NCBI GenBank assembly: GCA_031402355.1
Contig: JANNSG010000022.1
Coordinates: forward strand, 1-62,826
DNA length: 62,826 nucleotides
Source: JACMNW01 sp031402355
GTDB lineage: Bacteria; Pseudomonadota; Alphaproteobacteria; Rhodobacterales; Rhodobacteraceae
Reading direction: 5' to 3'
Of this stretch, positions 25,864 to 33,766 are shown one piece after another. The notes below the pieces were generated by a model. The model was given only the letters and a program-made list of their open reading frames with translations. It was not told where the DNA came from and did not search any database. Both the position numbers and the translations under genes were made by a program. Position 1 is the first letter of the stretch, and the number at the start of each line of letters is the position of its first letter.

Positions 25864-26052
25864 CTACTCCGGGAAATGGCTGACGAAGATGAACATCACG
25901 GTTCCGGTCAGGGTGACGATGAAGGAATAGGTGAACAGCACAAGGGCGAAGGGTTGCATCAGCATGAACACCCCAAGTGCTATCAGTATGCTTGCAAGCA
26001 TTTCCCAAGGGCCCCGGCGGAACCGTAACAAGCCGTTGATAAAATTCATCAT
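25864..26052 (-). CDS. Small two-helix membrane protein of the ABC operon
   Basis: This 62-residue protein has two hydrophobic helices (about 18-34 and 38-58) and starts by overlapping the preceding permease stop (ATGA). It sits where polyol importers of this type carry a DUF2160-like subunit, as the second system at 58.9 kb does (93 residues), but it has no obvious sequence match to that. The conserved place and coupled translation suggest it is a real accessory membrane subunit of the importer. Its function is unknown. Confidence 0.7.
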   Translation of the reverse strand: MMNFINGLLRFRRGPWEMLASILIALGVFMLMQPFALVLFTYSFIVTLTGTVMFIFVSHFPE

Positions 26053-26990
26053 TTACGGACAGCTCCAAAGGTGATTCCGCGCAAGAGGTGTTTGCGCAGC
26101 AGGATGGTGAAGACCATGATCGGGACGAGGAAGATCGTGGCCCCGGCAGCAACTGCGGGCCAGTCCTTGCCGCCGGTACCGATGATGGTTGGAATGAAAG
26201 GTGGGGCGGTTTGCGCGGTGCCAGAGGTCAGCAAGGCCGCAAAGGCGTATTCGTTCCAGGCAAAGATAAGGCAGAAGATGGCGGTTGACGCGATGCCGGT
26301 GGCCGCTTGCGGCAGCACGACTTTATAGAACGCCTGAAACCGTGAGTAGCCGTCGATCAGGGCCGCCTCTTCATATTCCACCGGGATTTCGTCGATGAAG
26401 CCTTTCAGCAGCCAGACCGACAGCGACAGATTGACCGCTGTATAAAGCAGGATCATGCCAAGATGCGTGTCGCTTAGGCCCAGCTGGCGGTACATCAGGA
26501 AAATCGGGATGGCGACGGCGATGGGCGGCATCATCCGGGTAGACAGGATGAAAAACAGCAAATCGTCTTTCAGCGGCACCTTGAAGCGGCTGAACGCATA
26601 GGCCGCGATGGTGCCCAGAAAGATTGACAGGAAGGTTGATCCAAAGCCGATGATCACCGAATTCATGAACCGCTCGCCATAGCGCGAGGGGCCGGTGATC
26701 ACCATGTCATACTGGCGCACGATACGGTCGTAGAAGGTGGCGGGTTCGCCCAATGCGGCAAGATCTTCGGGGGTGACCCGACTGCGCGAGGTAAAGAGGT
26801 TGACGTAGCCTTCGACCGACGGGCTAAACAACACCTTGGGTGGGTAAGCGATGGCGTCTGCCGGGGTCTTGAAACCCGTTGCAATGATCCATATCAGCGG
26901 GATCAGAGTGATCACGGCGTAGGCGATGACCAAAGAACCGGCGATCCCTTTCTGGCGGTTTGACGGTTCGGTGATGGAATAGCTGCTCAT
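26049..26990 (-). CDS. Sugar/polyol ABC transporter permease (MalG-like)
   Basis: This is a 313-residue MalG-type permease with about six helices. The EAA loop near the C-terminus (EYEEAALIDGYSRFQAFYKVVLP) contacts the ATPases. The start at 26990 overlaps the upstream permease stop (ATGA); the frame is open to 27092 but without support. It forms a heterodimer with the MalF-like permease encoded just upstream and is coupled to the small membrane protein downstream. Confidence 0.86.
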   Translation of the reverse strand: MSSYSITEPSNRQKGIAGSLVIAYAVITLIPLIWIIATGFKTPADAIAYPPKVLFSPSVEGYVNLFTSRSRVTPEDLAALGEPATFYDRIVRQYDMVITGPSRYGERFMNSVIIGFGSTFLSIFLGTIAAYAFSRFKVPLKDDLLFFILSTRMMPPIAVAIPIFLMYRQLGLSDTHLGMILLYTAVNLSLSVWLLKGFIDEIPVEYEEAALIDGYSRFQAFYKVVLPQAATGIASTAIFCLIFAWNEYAFAALLTSGTAQTAPPFIPTIIGTGGKDWPAVAAGATIFLVPIMVFTILLRKHLLRGITFGAVRK

Positions 26991-27934
26991 CTGTCTTTCA
27001 CCTTGTTCAGCGCCTTTACGTAGATCGAAGCAAGCCCGAACACCGTCACGAACAGGATGACGGCATAGGCCGAGGCATAGCCCGTGCGCCATTTCTCAAA
27101 CGCTTCGCGTTTCAGATCGATCGAGGTCAGCTGCGTTGTAGACCCTGGCCCGCCGCCCGTCAGTTGCACGACAAGGTCGAACATCTTGAAATTCTCGATG
27201 CCCCGGAACAAGACAGCCAGCATCAGGAATGGCAGGGCCATAGGAATGGTGATGGTCCAGAACTGCCGCCATTTGGAGGCGCGGTCGCATTCAGCAGCCT
27301 CGTAAATGCTGGACGGGATCGACCGAAGACCCGCAAGACAGATCAGCATTACGAAAGGCGTCCACATCCAGGTGTCGACGATGACGATGGCCCAAGGCGC
27401 AAGCGCCACCTCGCCGATCATCGAGAAACTAGCCGGATCAGTGCCAGAGACGAACTGTACAAAGTAGTTAAACAGGCCGATTTGCGGCTGATAGAGAAAC
27501 GTCCAGAAGTTACCAACCACGGCAGGCGACAGCATCATCGGCAGCACGATCAGCGTGGTCCAAAGATCGTTGCCGCGAAACTTCTTGTTGATCAGATAGG
27601 CCAGCGTAAAGCCGATCAACACCTGAAACACGATGGTCCAGATCAGAAAATGCGCGGTGGCCTGCAGCGAGACCCAGGTGTCGGGGTCGGTCAGGATTTT
27701 GCGGTAGTTTTCGATGCCGACAAATTCGACCGGATTGTTGGGCCGGTTGGTGCGAAAGTTGGTCAGGCTAAGCCGGATTGTCCAGATCAGCGGGAAGATG
27801 TTCACGGCCAACAGCAGGAATATCGTGGGTGCGACAAACAGCCAGGCGATGGCACGATCCGACAGGCCGCGGATACGATGTGCAAGTTCGGTCGGCGTGG
27901 CATTCGCCACGCGCTGGACCAGAGGATCGGGCAT
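26987..27934 (-). CDS. Sugar/polyol ABC transporter permease (MalF-like)
   Basis: This is a 315-residue MalF-type permease with a helix near 30-52 (AIAWLFVAPTIFLLLAVN) and the EAA loop SIPSSIYEAAECDRASKWRQF near 215-235. It follows the binding-protein gene after 137 bases that contain two strong hairpins. With the MalG-like partner it forms the membrane channel of the importer. Substrate type is inferred from the kinase at the operon end: glycerol, dihydroxyacetone or a C4 polyol. Confidence 0.86.
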   Translation of the reverse strand: MPDPLVQRVANATPTELAHRIRGLSDRAIAWLFVAPTIFLLLAVNIFPLIWTIRLSLTNFRTNRPNNPVEFVGIENYRKILTDPDTWVSLQATAHFLIWTIVFQVLIGFTLAYLINKKFRGNDLWTTLIVLPMMLSPAVVGNFWTFLYQPQIGLFNYFVQFVSGTDPASFSMIGEVALAPWAIVIVDTWMWTPFVMLICLAGLRSIPSSIYEAAECDRASKWRQFWTITIPMALPFLMLAVLFRGIENFKMFDLVVQLTGGGPGSTTQLTSIDLKREAFEKWRTGYASAYAVILFVTVFGLASIYVKALNKVKDR

Positions 27935-27974
27935 GATTCGAACTTTCCTGAGGGCGGCTTTGCCGGGAAATGAT

Positions 27975-28044
27975 GCGCGAGACCCGATTGGCCCTCAAGA
28001 GCCTCGCGCGGTATGTTGCCCGCCGCTTGCGAGGAGCGGGCAAC
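27975..28044 (-). other. Twin stem-loops between binding-protein and permease genes
   Basis: Two perfect hairpins lie in the gap: GCGCGAG/CTCGCGC (27975-28009) and GTTGCCCGC/GCGGGCAAC (28015-28044). Neither has a T-run. They probably stabilise the upstream binding-protein message and lower permease expression, as in other ABC operons. Confidence 0.55.
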
Positions 28045-28071
28045 AATGGGGTAACATCAAGACAGGCTTGA

Positions 28072-29394
28072 TCAGTACTTGCCTTCTTCTTCGAAGGTCG
28101 CTTTCCAGTCTGCTGCCAGACCATCAAGTGCCTCTTTCGCTGTGCCGTTGCCGGCAACCACATTGTCGTGGAACCACTTCTGCGACGATTGCAGCAAGGT
28201 TGCATAGGCTGGCTCTGCCCAGAAATCCTTGACGATTGCCATGCTGTCGAGGAAGGTTTGTGCATAGGGCTGGCTGGTGGCAAAACCGGGGTCTTCGACC
28301 ACGGCGCGCAAGGCCGAATAGCCGCCCAGCTGCCACCATTTCGCCTGCACGTCAGGTTGCGCAAACCACTTGATATAGGTCAACGCGGCCTCTTGTTTTT
28401 CTGACGCCGCGACGACCGAAATCCCCTGCCCGCCCAATTGCGCGAACTTGTCGCCGTTCGGGCCAGCGGGGTTCGGGAAGTAACCCGTCACGTCACCACC
28501 GACATTGGCATCGGTGTGAAAGCCGGGCCAGGTGAAGGCAAAGTTCATCTGCATGGCAACCTGCCCTGATTTGAAGGCATCGACGCCCTCGCCCATATAG
28601 CTGTTGGACGATCCGGGCGGCACGCAGCAATCGTAGAGGGCTTTGTAGTATTCCAGACCTGCAACCGAGGCGTCAGAGTTTACAAAGCCTTCCATGTCAT
28701 AGGGCTTGTCGGGATTGTCGTATTTGAAGCCAAAGCCGTAGAGAACGTTCATTGCCCCCATGGTGATGCCTTCTGACCCACGTTCGGTATAGATCGAGGC
28801 ACCATAGACGGTTTTGCCATCAATATCGCGGTTCTGGAAGAATTCGGCGATCTCTTTCAGTTCGGCGTAAGAAGCGGGGATACCCAGATCGCGGCCGTAT
28901 TTTTCGTTGAATTCAGCCTGCAGTTCGGGGCGCGCGAACCAGTCGCGACGGTAGGTCCAGCCGACCACATCGCCAAAGGCCGGCAACGACCAGTAGTTCG
29001 GGGTATTCTTGGGCCATTCGGAATAGCCGGTCACCGTGGCCGGGATGAACGCATCCATCGAGATGCCATTAGCATCGAAAAAGTCGTTCAGCTTGACGTA
29101 CTGACCGTTTTCAGCCGCGCCACCGATCCACTGACTGTCACCGATCATAAGATCGCACAGCTTGCCACCTGAATTAAGCTCATTCAGCATGCGGTCGGCG
29201 AAGTTGGTCCATGGCACGAATTCAAACGACATTTTGTTGCCTGATTGCGCCTCATAGTCTTTGCTAAGCTCTATCAACGCATTCGCCGGATCCCAGGCCG
29301 CCCAGCACAGGGTCAGGTCTTCGGCCTGCGCCGCACCGGCAGCCCCAATCACAAGAGACAAGGCAGTTGTCGCGGCAAGATATCTTGACGTCAT
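28072..29394 (-). CDS. Sugar/polyol ABC transporter substrate-binding protein
   Basis: This 440-residue family 1 extracellular binding protein has a signal peptide (SRYLAATTALSLVIGAAG, cleaved after AQA near 24). The ATG at 29394 follows a GGGAGGA ribosome site; the frame is open to 29538. The mature part begins EDLTLCWAAWDPANALIELS and is rich in aromatic residues (WSLPAFGDVVGWTYRRDWF), as expected for polyol binding by stacking. It feeds the permease pair downstream. A LacI gene lies upstream on the same strand. Confidence 0.86.
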   Translation of the reverse strand: MTSRYLAATTALSLVIGAAGAAQAEDLTLCWAAWDPANALIELSKDYEAQSGNKMSFEFVPWTNFADRMLNELNSGGKLCDLMIGDSQWIGGAAENGQYVKLNDFFDANGISMDAFIPATVTGYSEWPKNTPNYWSLPAFGDVVGWTYRRDWFARPELQAEFNEKYGRDLGIPASYAELKEIAEFFQNRDIDGKTVYGASIYTERGSEGITMGAMNVLYGFGFKYDNPDKPYDMEGFVNSDASVAGLEYYKALYDCCVPPGSSNSYMGEGVDAFKSGQVAMQMNFAFTWPGFHTDANVGGDVTGYFPNPAGPNGDKFAQLGGQGISVVAASEKQEAALTYIKWFAQPDVQAKWWQLGGYSALRAVVEDPGFATSQPYAQTFLDSMAIVKDFWAEPAYATLLQSSQKWFHDNVVAGNGTAKEALDGLAADWKATFEEEGKY

Positions 29395-29521
29395 CGTAGT
29401 TCCTCCCGAGGTTAAACGTTTCTGGGGCAAGTAAAGACGCGCGAGCCCAGCTTGCGAATCTGCCTTTCCCTCTGTTCTTGAGACACCATAACTTTGCCGG
29501 TCAGGCCTGTCTATCCATTTC

Positions 29522-29537
29522 TGAGGTACGCACCTCA
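29522..29537. promoter_or_regulatory. Candidate LacI operator upstream of the ABC operon
   Basis: TGAGGT-ACGC-ACCTCA is a perfect inverted repeat 128 bases upstream of the binding-protein start and downstream of lacI. Its position suits an operator for the adjacent LacI regulator. LacI sites are often palindromes with a central CG, and this one has CG near its centre. Confidence 0.4.
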
Positions 29538-29604
29538 TTTTTGTGCAAAACCCGTCCGGAACCGCAATCCAAATTGCATTAGGCAGCCTTGGGAAAGATG
29601 ATTT

Positions 29605-30651
29605 TTAGTCAGGATCCTGCGGCGTGAGGGGCAGATTTTCGCGCATCACGATCTCTATCCGCAACTGTTCCTGCCCTGCGTCGATGGGCGTTTTGTCGAT
29701 CTTGGCGCGCAAGACGCGCAAGGCAGACCGGATCAGATGCCCGACGTTCTGTGTAATGACAGCATCCATTTTTCCCGCATCCAAAGCGCTGCGCGCATGG
29801 GGGGTCAGTTCATGGCCAATGACCACAATGCGTTTTGCAAGGTTCAGGTCATCCAGCAGACGGGTGAGGGCGCCGTGACCGGAACCAAGAAGGTAGATGC
29901 CCCCGACACCCGGAAACTGGGTCAGCATTTCGGTGACAACGCCGCGCAGAAGATCGGTTGAGCCGTGATTTTCAAGCGTCGGCAGAACCTCGATCTGCGG
30001 AAACTCGCGGCCCATCAATTCGTCAAAGCCAAGCCGCCGCTCAACCGCGTCGCGCAGCAGCATGGACTGCGCCATGACGGCAACTTTTTGTGGTCCCTGC
30101 CCCAGAAACCTGCCCATCAAAACCGCACAAGTCCGCCCAGCTGCACGGTTATCTATGCCGACAAAGTGGTCGCGTTCGGTGTTGGGCAAATCTGAAACCA
30201 AAGCGACAACAGCAAGACCCTTTTGGCGAAGGGTCTTGATCGCATCCCGCAAAACAGGCGTCTCGGGCGCCATCAAGGCAACCCCTGCGACGCCTTTTTC
30301 CGGCAGTGTCATCAAAAGCGCGGCAAGCGAGTGAGGGTCTTCGGCCGGAAAACGGATCACTTCGATTTGCGTTCGCGCCGCAGTTGCCAGACTTGCAGCG
30401 GTATCCAGCTCGGTCAGCAGGGTCTCAACGAACTGGCTTTGTGTATCGGGCAGCACGAAGGCCGTGCGATAGTTTCGTTGCCGCGCCAGATTTGCTGCCG
30501 CCATATCGCGAACATAGCCCAGCCGGGCAATAGCCTGAGACACGGCAAGAACCGTCTTGCCGCGAACACCGGGGCGGTCGTTCAAAACCCGGTCAACGGT
30601 CGCAAGGCTGACCCCGGCTTCGCGGGCTATATCAATGACGGTTGGTCGCAC
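29605..30651 (-). CDS. LacI-family transcriptional regulator
   Basis: This 348-residue regulator has an N-terminal LacI helix-turn-helix (RPTVIDIAREAGVSLATVDR, residues 2-21, with hinge AAANLARQ) and a periplasmic-binding-like effector domain. The GTG at 30651 is chosen because AGGGA lies eight bases before it and the protein then starts at the usual point; the frame is open much further, to 30882, into the SDR gene. It lies upstream of, and in line with, the polyol ABC operon and divergent from the SDR, so it probably controls one or both. Segments such as RFLGQGPQKVAVMAQSML resemble the sugar-binding lobes of the family. Confidence 0.83.
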   Translation of the reverse strand: MRPTVIDIAREAGVSLATVDRVLNDRPGVRGKTVLAVSQAIARLGYVRDMAAANLARQRNYRTAFVLPDTQSQFVETLLTELDTAASLATAARTQIEVIRFPAEDPHSLAALLMTLPEKGVAGVALMAPETPVLRDAIKTLRQKGLAVVALVSDLPNTERDHFVGIDNRAAGRTCAVLMGRFLGQGPQKVAVMAQSMLLRDAVERRLGFDELMGREFPQIEVLPTLENHGSTDLLRGVVTEMLTQFPGVGGIYLLGSGHGALTRLLDDLNLAKRIVVIGHELTPHARSALDAGKMDAVITQNVGHLIRSALRVLRAKIDKTPIDAGQEQLRIEIVMRENLPLTPQDPD

Positions 30652-30775
30652 GGCATGGTTCCCTATTCGAGTGCAAGTATCCCCTGCAAAATGAGTGACG
30701 TCAATCAGCGGGTTGATCTGCTTGATTTTGTCACTTGACCTGCCATTGTCGGACAGTTGACCAAAGGGGCTTTTT

Positions 30776-31495
30776 ATGAAAATTGCAGTGGTGACAGGGG
30801 CTGCGGGTGGCCTTGGCCGGGCGATATCGGCAAAGTTGATCGCAGACGGCCTGAGGGTGGTCGGCCTTGATATTGATGCCAACGCTCTGGCGTCGATGAC
30901 GTCGGACAGTTTTGCGGCCTATGCCGTCGACCTGACCGATCCGGCCGCTATTTCGGCCACATTTGGCAGCATTCGGCAGGCCTATGGAGGCATTGATGCG
31001 TTGGTAAACAATGCAGGCACCTGCTTCATGTCTGATTTTCCCAACATTCCTGCCGCCGAACTGGATTTGCAGATGTCGGTGAATTTTTCGTCAGCGTTTC
31101 ATTGCTGCCAAGCGGCTATCCCCCTGATGACAGGCCGGAACGGGGTTCGCAAGATCGTCAACATTTCATCGAATGGAGCCTATAATTTCGATGTCTTTGA
31201 CCCGCCGCATTACCGCGCCAGCAAGGCGGCGCTTGACACTCTGACCAAGGATCTTGCCCGCCGCTATGCCCGCGACAGGATCTCAGTAAATTCGCTTGCG
31301 CCTGCGATGACCCAGACGCCGCTGTTCAACGTGCTGACCAAAGATGTGCTGGCGCGTGCCATTGCGCAGATGCCGCATGGTCACGCCATGCAGCCATCCC
31401 AGATTGCGGCCTGGGTCAGTTTTCTGATCTCTGACGCGGGAGATGTCGCATCAGGCAATGTCATCATCCTCAATCAGGGGCGGGACGTGCGCTAG
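30776..31495 (+). CDS. SDR-family NAD(P)-dependent oxidoreductase
   Basis: This 239-residue short-chain dehydrogenase has the nucleotide-binding VVTGAAGGLGRAIS near 5-18, the NNAG motif near 78-81 and the catalytic YxxxK in HYRASKAALD, with Ser in VNISSNGA. An AAAGGGG ribosome site precedes the ATG. It is divergent from lacI and likely oxidises or reduces a polyol or hydroxy ketone linked to the ABC/kinase operon. Its stop codon overlaps that of the metallo-hydrolase on the other strand (CTAG). The precise substrate is unknown. Confidence 0.82.
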   Translation: MKIAVVTGAAGGLGRAISAKLIADGLRVVGLDIDANALASMTSDSFAAYAVDLTDPAAISATFGSIRQAYGGIDALVNNAGTCFMSDFPNIPAAELDLQMSVNFSSAFHCCQAAIPLMTGRNGVRKIVNISSNGAYNFDVFDPPHYRASKAALDTLTKDLARRYARDRISVNSLAPAMTQTPLFNVLTKDVLARAIAQMPHGHAMQPSQIAAWVSFLISDAGDVASGNVIILNQGRDVR

Positions 31496-32259
31496 TCATA
31501 GACATAGGGGGCTTTTTTCAGCCTGGGCCATTGGGCCGGGCAATGGCCGTAAATGATCAAAGCATTTCTTTGCCCGGCGATGGCAAGCAGGCGCGCCGCG
31601 CTGGTGCAGGCCTGCGCGGGATTGGGCGCGGTATCGAACTTTTCATCGACTTCAGCCGGCCGGGAAATGGCGTCAGAGGTTAGCAGGACCCAACCGGTGT
31701 GCGGCAGATCAACACAAAACGCCAATTGTCCGGGGGCATGACCGGGGCTTGGCAGCGCTTGAAAGCCGGGTCCGATGAGGGTATCGGCGTCAATCGTCAA
31801 ATAGGCGCGGTCCGGCCACTCCATCGGTCGATGCCCGCCGAAATACAAAGGGCGCGGCAAATCAAGTTCAGCCCTTGCCAACAAAACCGGCACACCCGGC
31901 AGATCATCAAGACCGCCGATGTGGTCGATATGGCTATGCGTCAGGATCAAAAGATCAATATCGGATATGGTAAGTCCGGCAAGGCCCAGCTGCCCGGCGG
32001 GCAGGTTTTCCTGTGTCAGTCGCAGAACCTCGCCAAATTTCCCCAGATCATCGGCGGCAGAGGCTGCCTGCGCGTCGATTGCATAGTGCTTGGGAAAACC
32101 CGTATCGATCAGCACGGCTTCATTCTGGTCGGTCCGCAGCAAAAACCCGCAGATCCCGATAATGCGACCATCGGCATGGACTTTGAACAGGCCGTAATCC
32201 AGAACCATCAGACTGATGGGCTTGCCTATCAGATATCTACCATGGTGCCCGGCGTGCAT
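31492..32259 (-). CDS. Metallo-beta-lactamase-fold hydrolase (AHL-lactonase-like)
   Basis: This 255-residue MBL-fold protein has the zinc motif HSHIDHIGGLDD near 112-123 and later ligands in SPGHAPGQLAFC and GHCPAQWP. The layout resembles N-acyl-homoserine lactonases of the AttM/AiiB group, but family members also act on other lactones and esters. The ATG has an AAGGGGGC site. It is divergent from an aminotransferase 38 bases away. A quorum-quenching role is possible; a metabolic lactonase for a sugar acid is equally consistent with the polyol neighbours. Confidence 0.75.
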   Translation of the reverse strand: MHAGHHGRYLIGKPISLMVLDYGLFKVHADGRIIGICGFLLRTDQNEAVLIDTGFPKHYAIDAQAASAADDLGKFGEVLRLTQENLPAGQLGLAGLTISDIDLLILTHSHIDHIGGLDDLPGVPVLLARAELDLPRPLYFGGHRPMEWPDRAYLTIDADTLIGPGFQALPSPGHAPGQLAFCVDLPHTGWVLLTSDAISRPAEVDEKFDTAPNPAQACTSAARLLAIAGQRNALIIYGHCPAQWPRLKKAPYVYD

Positions 32260-32297
32260 GTCTTAGCCCCCTTGGCACAAAATCAGGTGCAACCAGG

Positions 32298-33419
32298 ATG
32301 AAAGTCAAGATCCACAGTCTTTTTCAGTATCTGCTTGAAACTACCTCCAGCCAACCCGAGGCGATCGTCGGATTTTCCTTGTCCAGATCGCCTGTCTTGG
32401 GCGATTTTCTGGCAGATATGGACCCAGGGCTGTCGCTTGACTGGAATCAGACATCATTTCAGGGTTTGCCACTGCTGCGCCAACGGGTCCTGGCGCAAGC
32501 GGGGCTGACAGAAATTTGCCAACCCGATGATGTCTTGATCACAGCCGGGGCCGCCGAGGCAAATTATCTGACAATGCGCCAACTGCTGCAGGCGGGGGAT
32601 CAGATCGTCACGGAAACGCCCGGTTGGCCGCAGGCATCTGTTCTGGCAAAAGCTACCGGGGCCGAGTTGCGACTGGTCCAGCGCGCCGAAGCGACCGGCT
32701 GGCGGTTGCCGATTGCAGAGCTGGAAGCGGCTGTTTCAGGGCGGACCAAACTGATTTTTCTGTCAAACCCGAACAACCCCACCGGGCAATTGATGACCTC
32801 TACAGACCTTGCTGACATCGTCAGAATTGCGGACCGCGTCGGGGCGTGGTTGATCGTTGACGAAGTCTATGCCGGGCTTGAATGGTCAGGTCCCAGAGCG
32901 CCCAGTGTTGCCGGTCTCTATGCGCGCGGGATCACCACGGGCAGCGTCTCAAAGGCGCTAGGATTGCAGGGTTTGCGCACGGGCTGGATGATCTGCCGCG
33001 ATCCGGGGTTGATCAGGGACGCGCTGATCTTGCGTGAAAATTCAAGCGAAATCATGAATATACTTGGCGAAGTCATTGCAGAAATTGCGCTTCGTCCCGA
33101 GCGTCTTTTGCCCGCGTTGACGCTTGCCCGCGAAGATGCGCAAACGCGCCTTGCAAGGCTGGATCACTTTGTCATGCACGAGACTCCGCTTAGCTGGATC
33201 AAACCGGAGGCGGGCCTGATCGGTCTGGCACGGCTGCCTGCAGGCATCGGATCAGACGAATTTGCCCGAAAACTGCTGGCCGCGCCTTACAGAACCTTTC
33301 TTTTGCCGGGCTCAGCCTATGATCAACCCAACCACATCCGGCTGGGGGTCGGCGGTGGCAAGGACGTCGATCTGGAGACCGGCCTGCAAAGACTGGCAAA
33401 GCTTTTGCAAGACTGGTGA
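32298..33419 (+). CDS. Class I/II PLP-dependent aminotransferase
   Basis: This 373-residue fold-type I aminotransferase has the PLP lysine in TTGSVSKALGLQGLRTGWM, the Asn/Asp pair in LSNPNNPTGQL and LIVDEVYAGLEW, and Arg in HIRLGVGGG for the substrate carboxylate. It lies between the metallo-hydrolase (divergent) and the GTA cluster (convergent). The short N-terminal arm and the sequence are nearest to AspC/MalY-like proteins. The substrate is not evident. It may act with the hydrolase, since they share a 38-base promoter region. Confidence 0.78.
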   Translation: MKVKIHSLFQYLLETTSSQPEAIVGFSLSRSPVLGDFLADMDPGLSLDWNQTSFQGLPLLRQRVLAQAGLTEICQPDDVLITAGAAEANYLTMRQLLQAGDQIVTETPGWPQASVLAKATGAELRLVQRAEATGWRLPIAELEAAVSGRTKLIFLSNPNNPTGQLMTSTDLADIVRIADRVGAWLIVDEVYAGLEWSGPRAPSVAGLYARGITTGSVSKALGLQGLRTGWMICRDPGLIRDALILRENSSEIMNILGEVIAEIALRPERLLPALTLAREDAQTRLARLDHFVMHETPLSWIKPEAGLIGLARLPAGIGSDEFARKLLAAPYRTFLLPGSAYDQPNHIRLGVGGGKDVDLETGLQRLAKLLQDW

Positions 33420-33428
33420 CTCATAGGG

Positions 33429-33761
33429 TCAACCCCCGGCCTTTGGCATGGATCGACGTCTTGGCCTGGTATTTTCAGGGCCGCGTTTATGCGAGATGAT
33501 CCCCCCGATCACCAGATGCAAGGCCTGCAGATAGGCGCTGTCTGATGCGGGTGGTTCGGGCGCCTGCGGTTCGCAATTCGCCCGCGCCATCAAGCTGCCA
33601 TTTCCCCAAGCCGGATGCGGCTTTCCCAGCCGTTTTTGATAGTCATGGGCCGCATCAGCCTGCTCGATCATCGTGCCCAGCAGGCTGATCTTGTGGTCAG
33701 ACGGTGCAAGAAAAAGCACCCGCGCAGCAGCGATGATGTCGCCCAGCAGGATCGTTCGCAT
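33429..33761 (-). CDS. Conserved small protein at the 3' end of the GTA cluster
   Basis: This 110-residue protein starts six bases after the g15 stop, on the same strand, and so is probably part of the GTA transcript. It has a hydrophobic start (RTILLGDIIAAARVLFLAP) and a soluble Pro-rich middle. I recall similar proteins (DUF7742-like) after g15 in other Rhodobacteraceae, but cannot verify this. The ATG at 33761 is used; a TTG one codon earlier is possible. Function unknown. Confidence 0.6.
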   Translation of the reverse strand: MRTILLGDIIAAARVLFLAPSDHKISLLGTMIEQADAAHDYQKRLGKPHPAWGNGSLMARANCEPQAPEPPASDSAYLQALHLVIGGIISHKRGPENTRPRRRSMPKAGG

Positions 33762-33766
33762 CAAAC

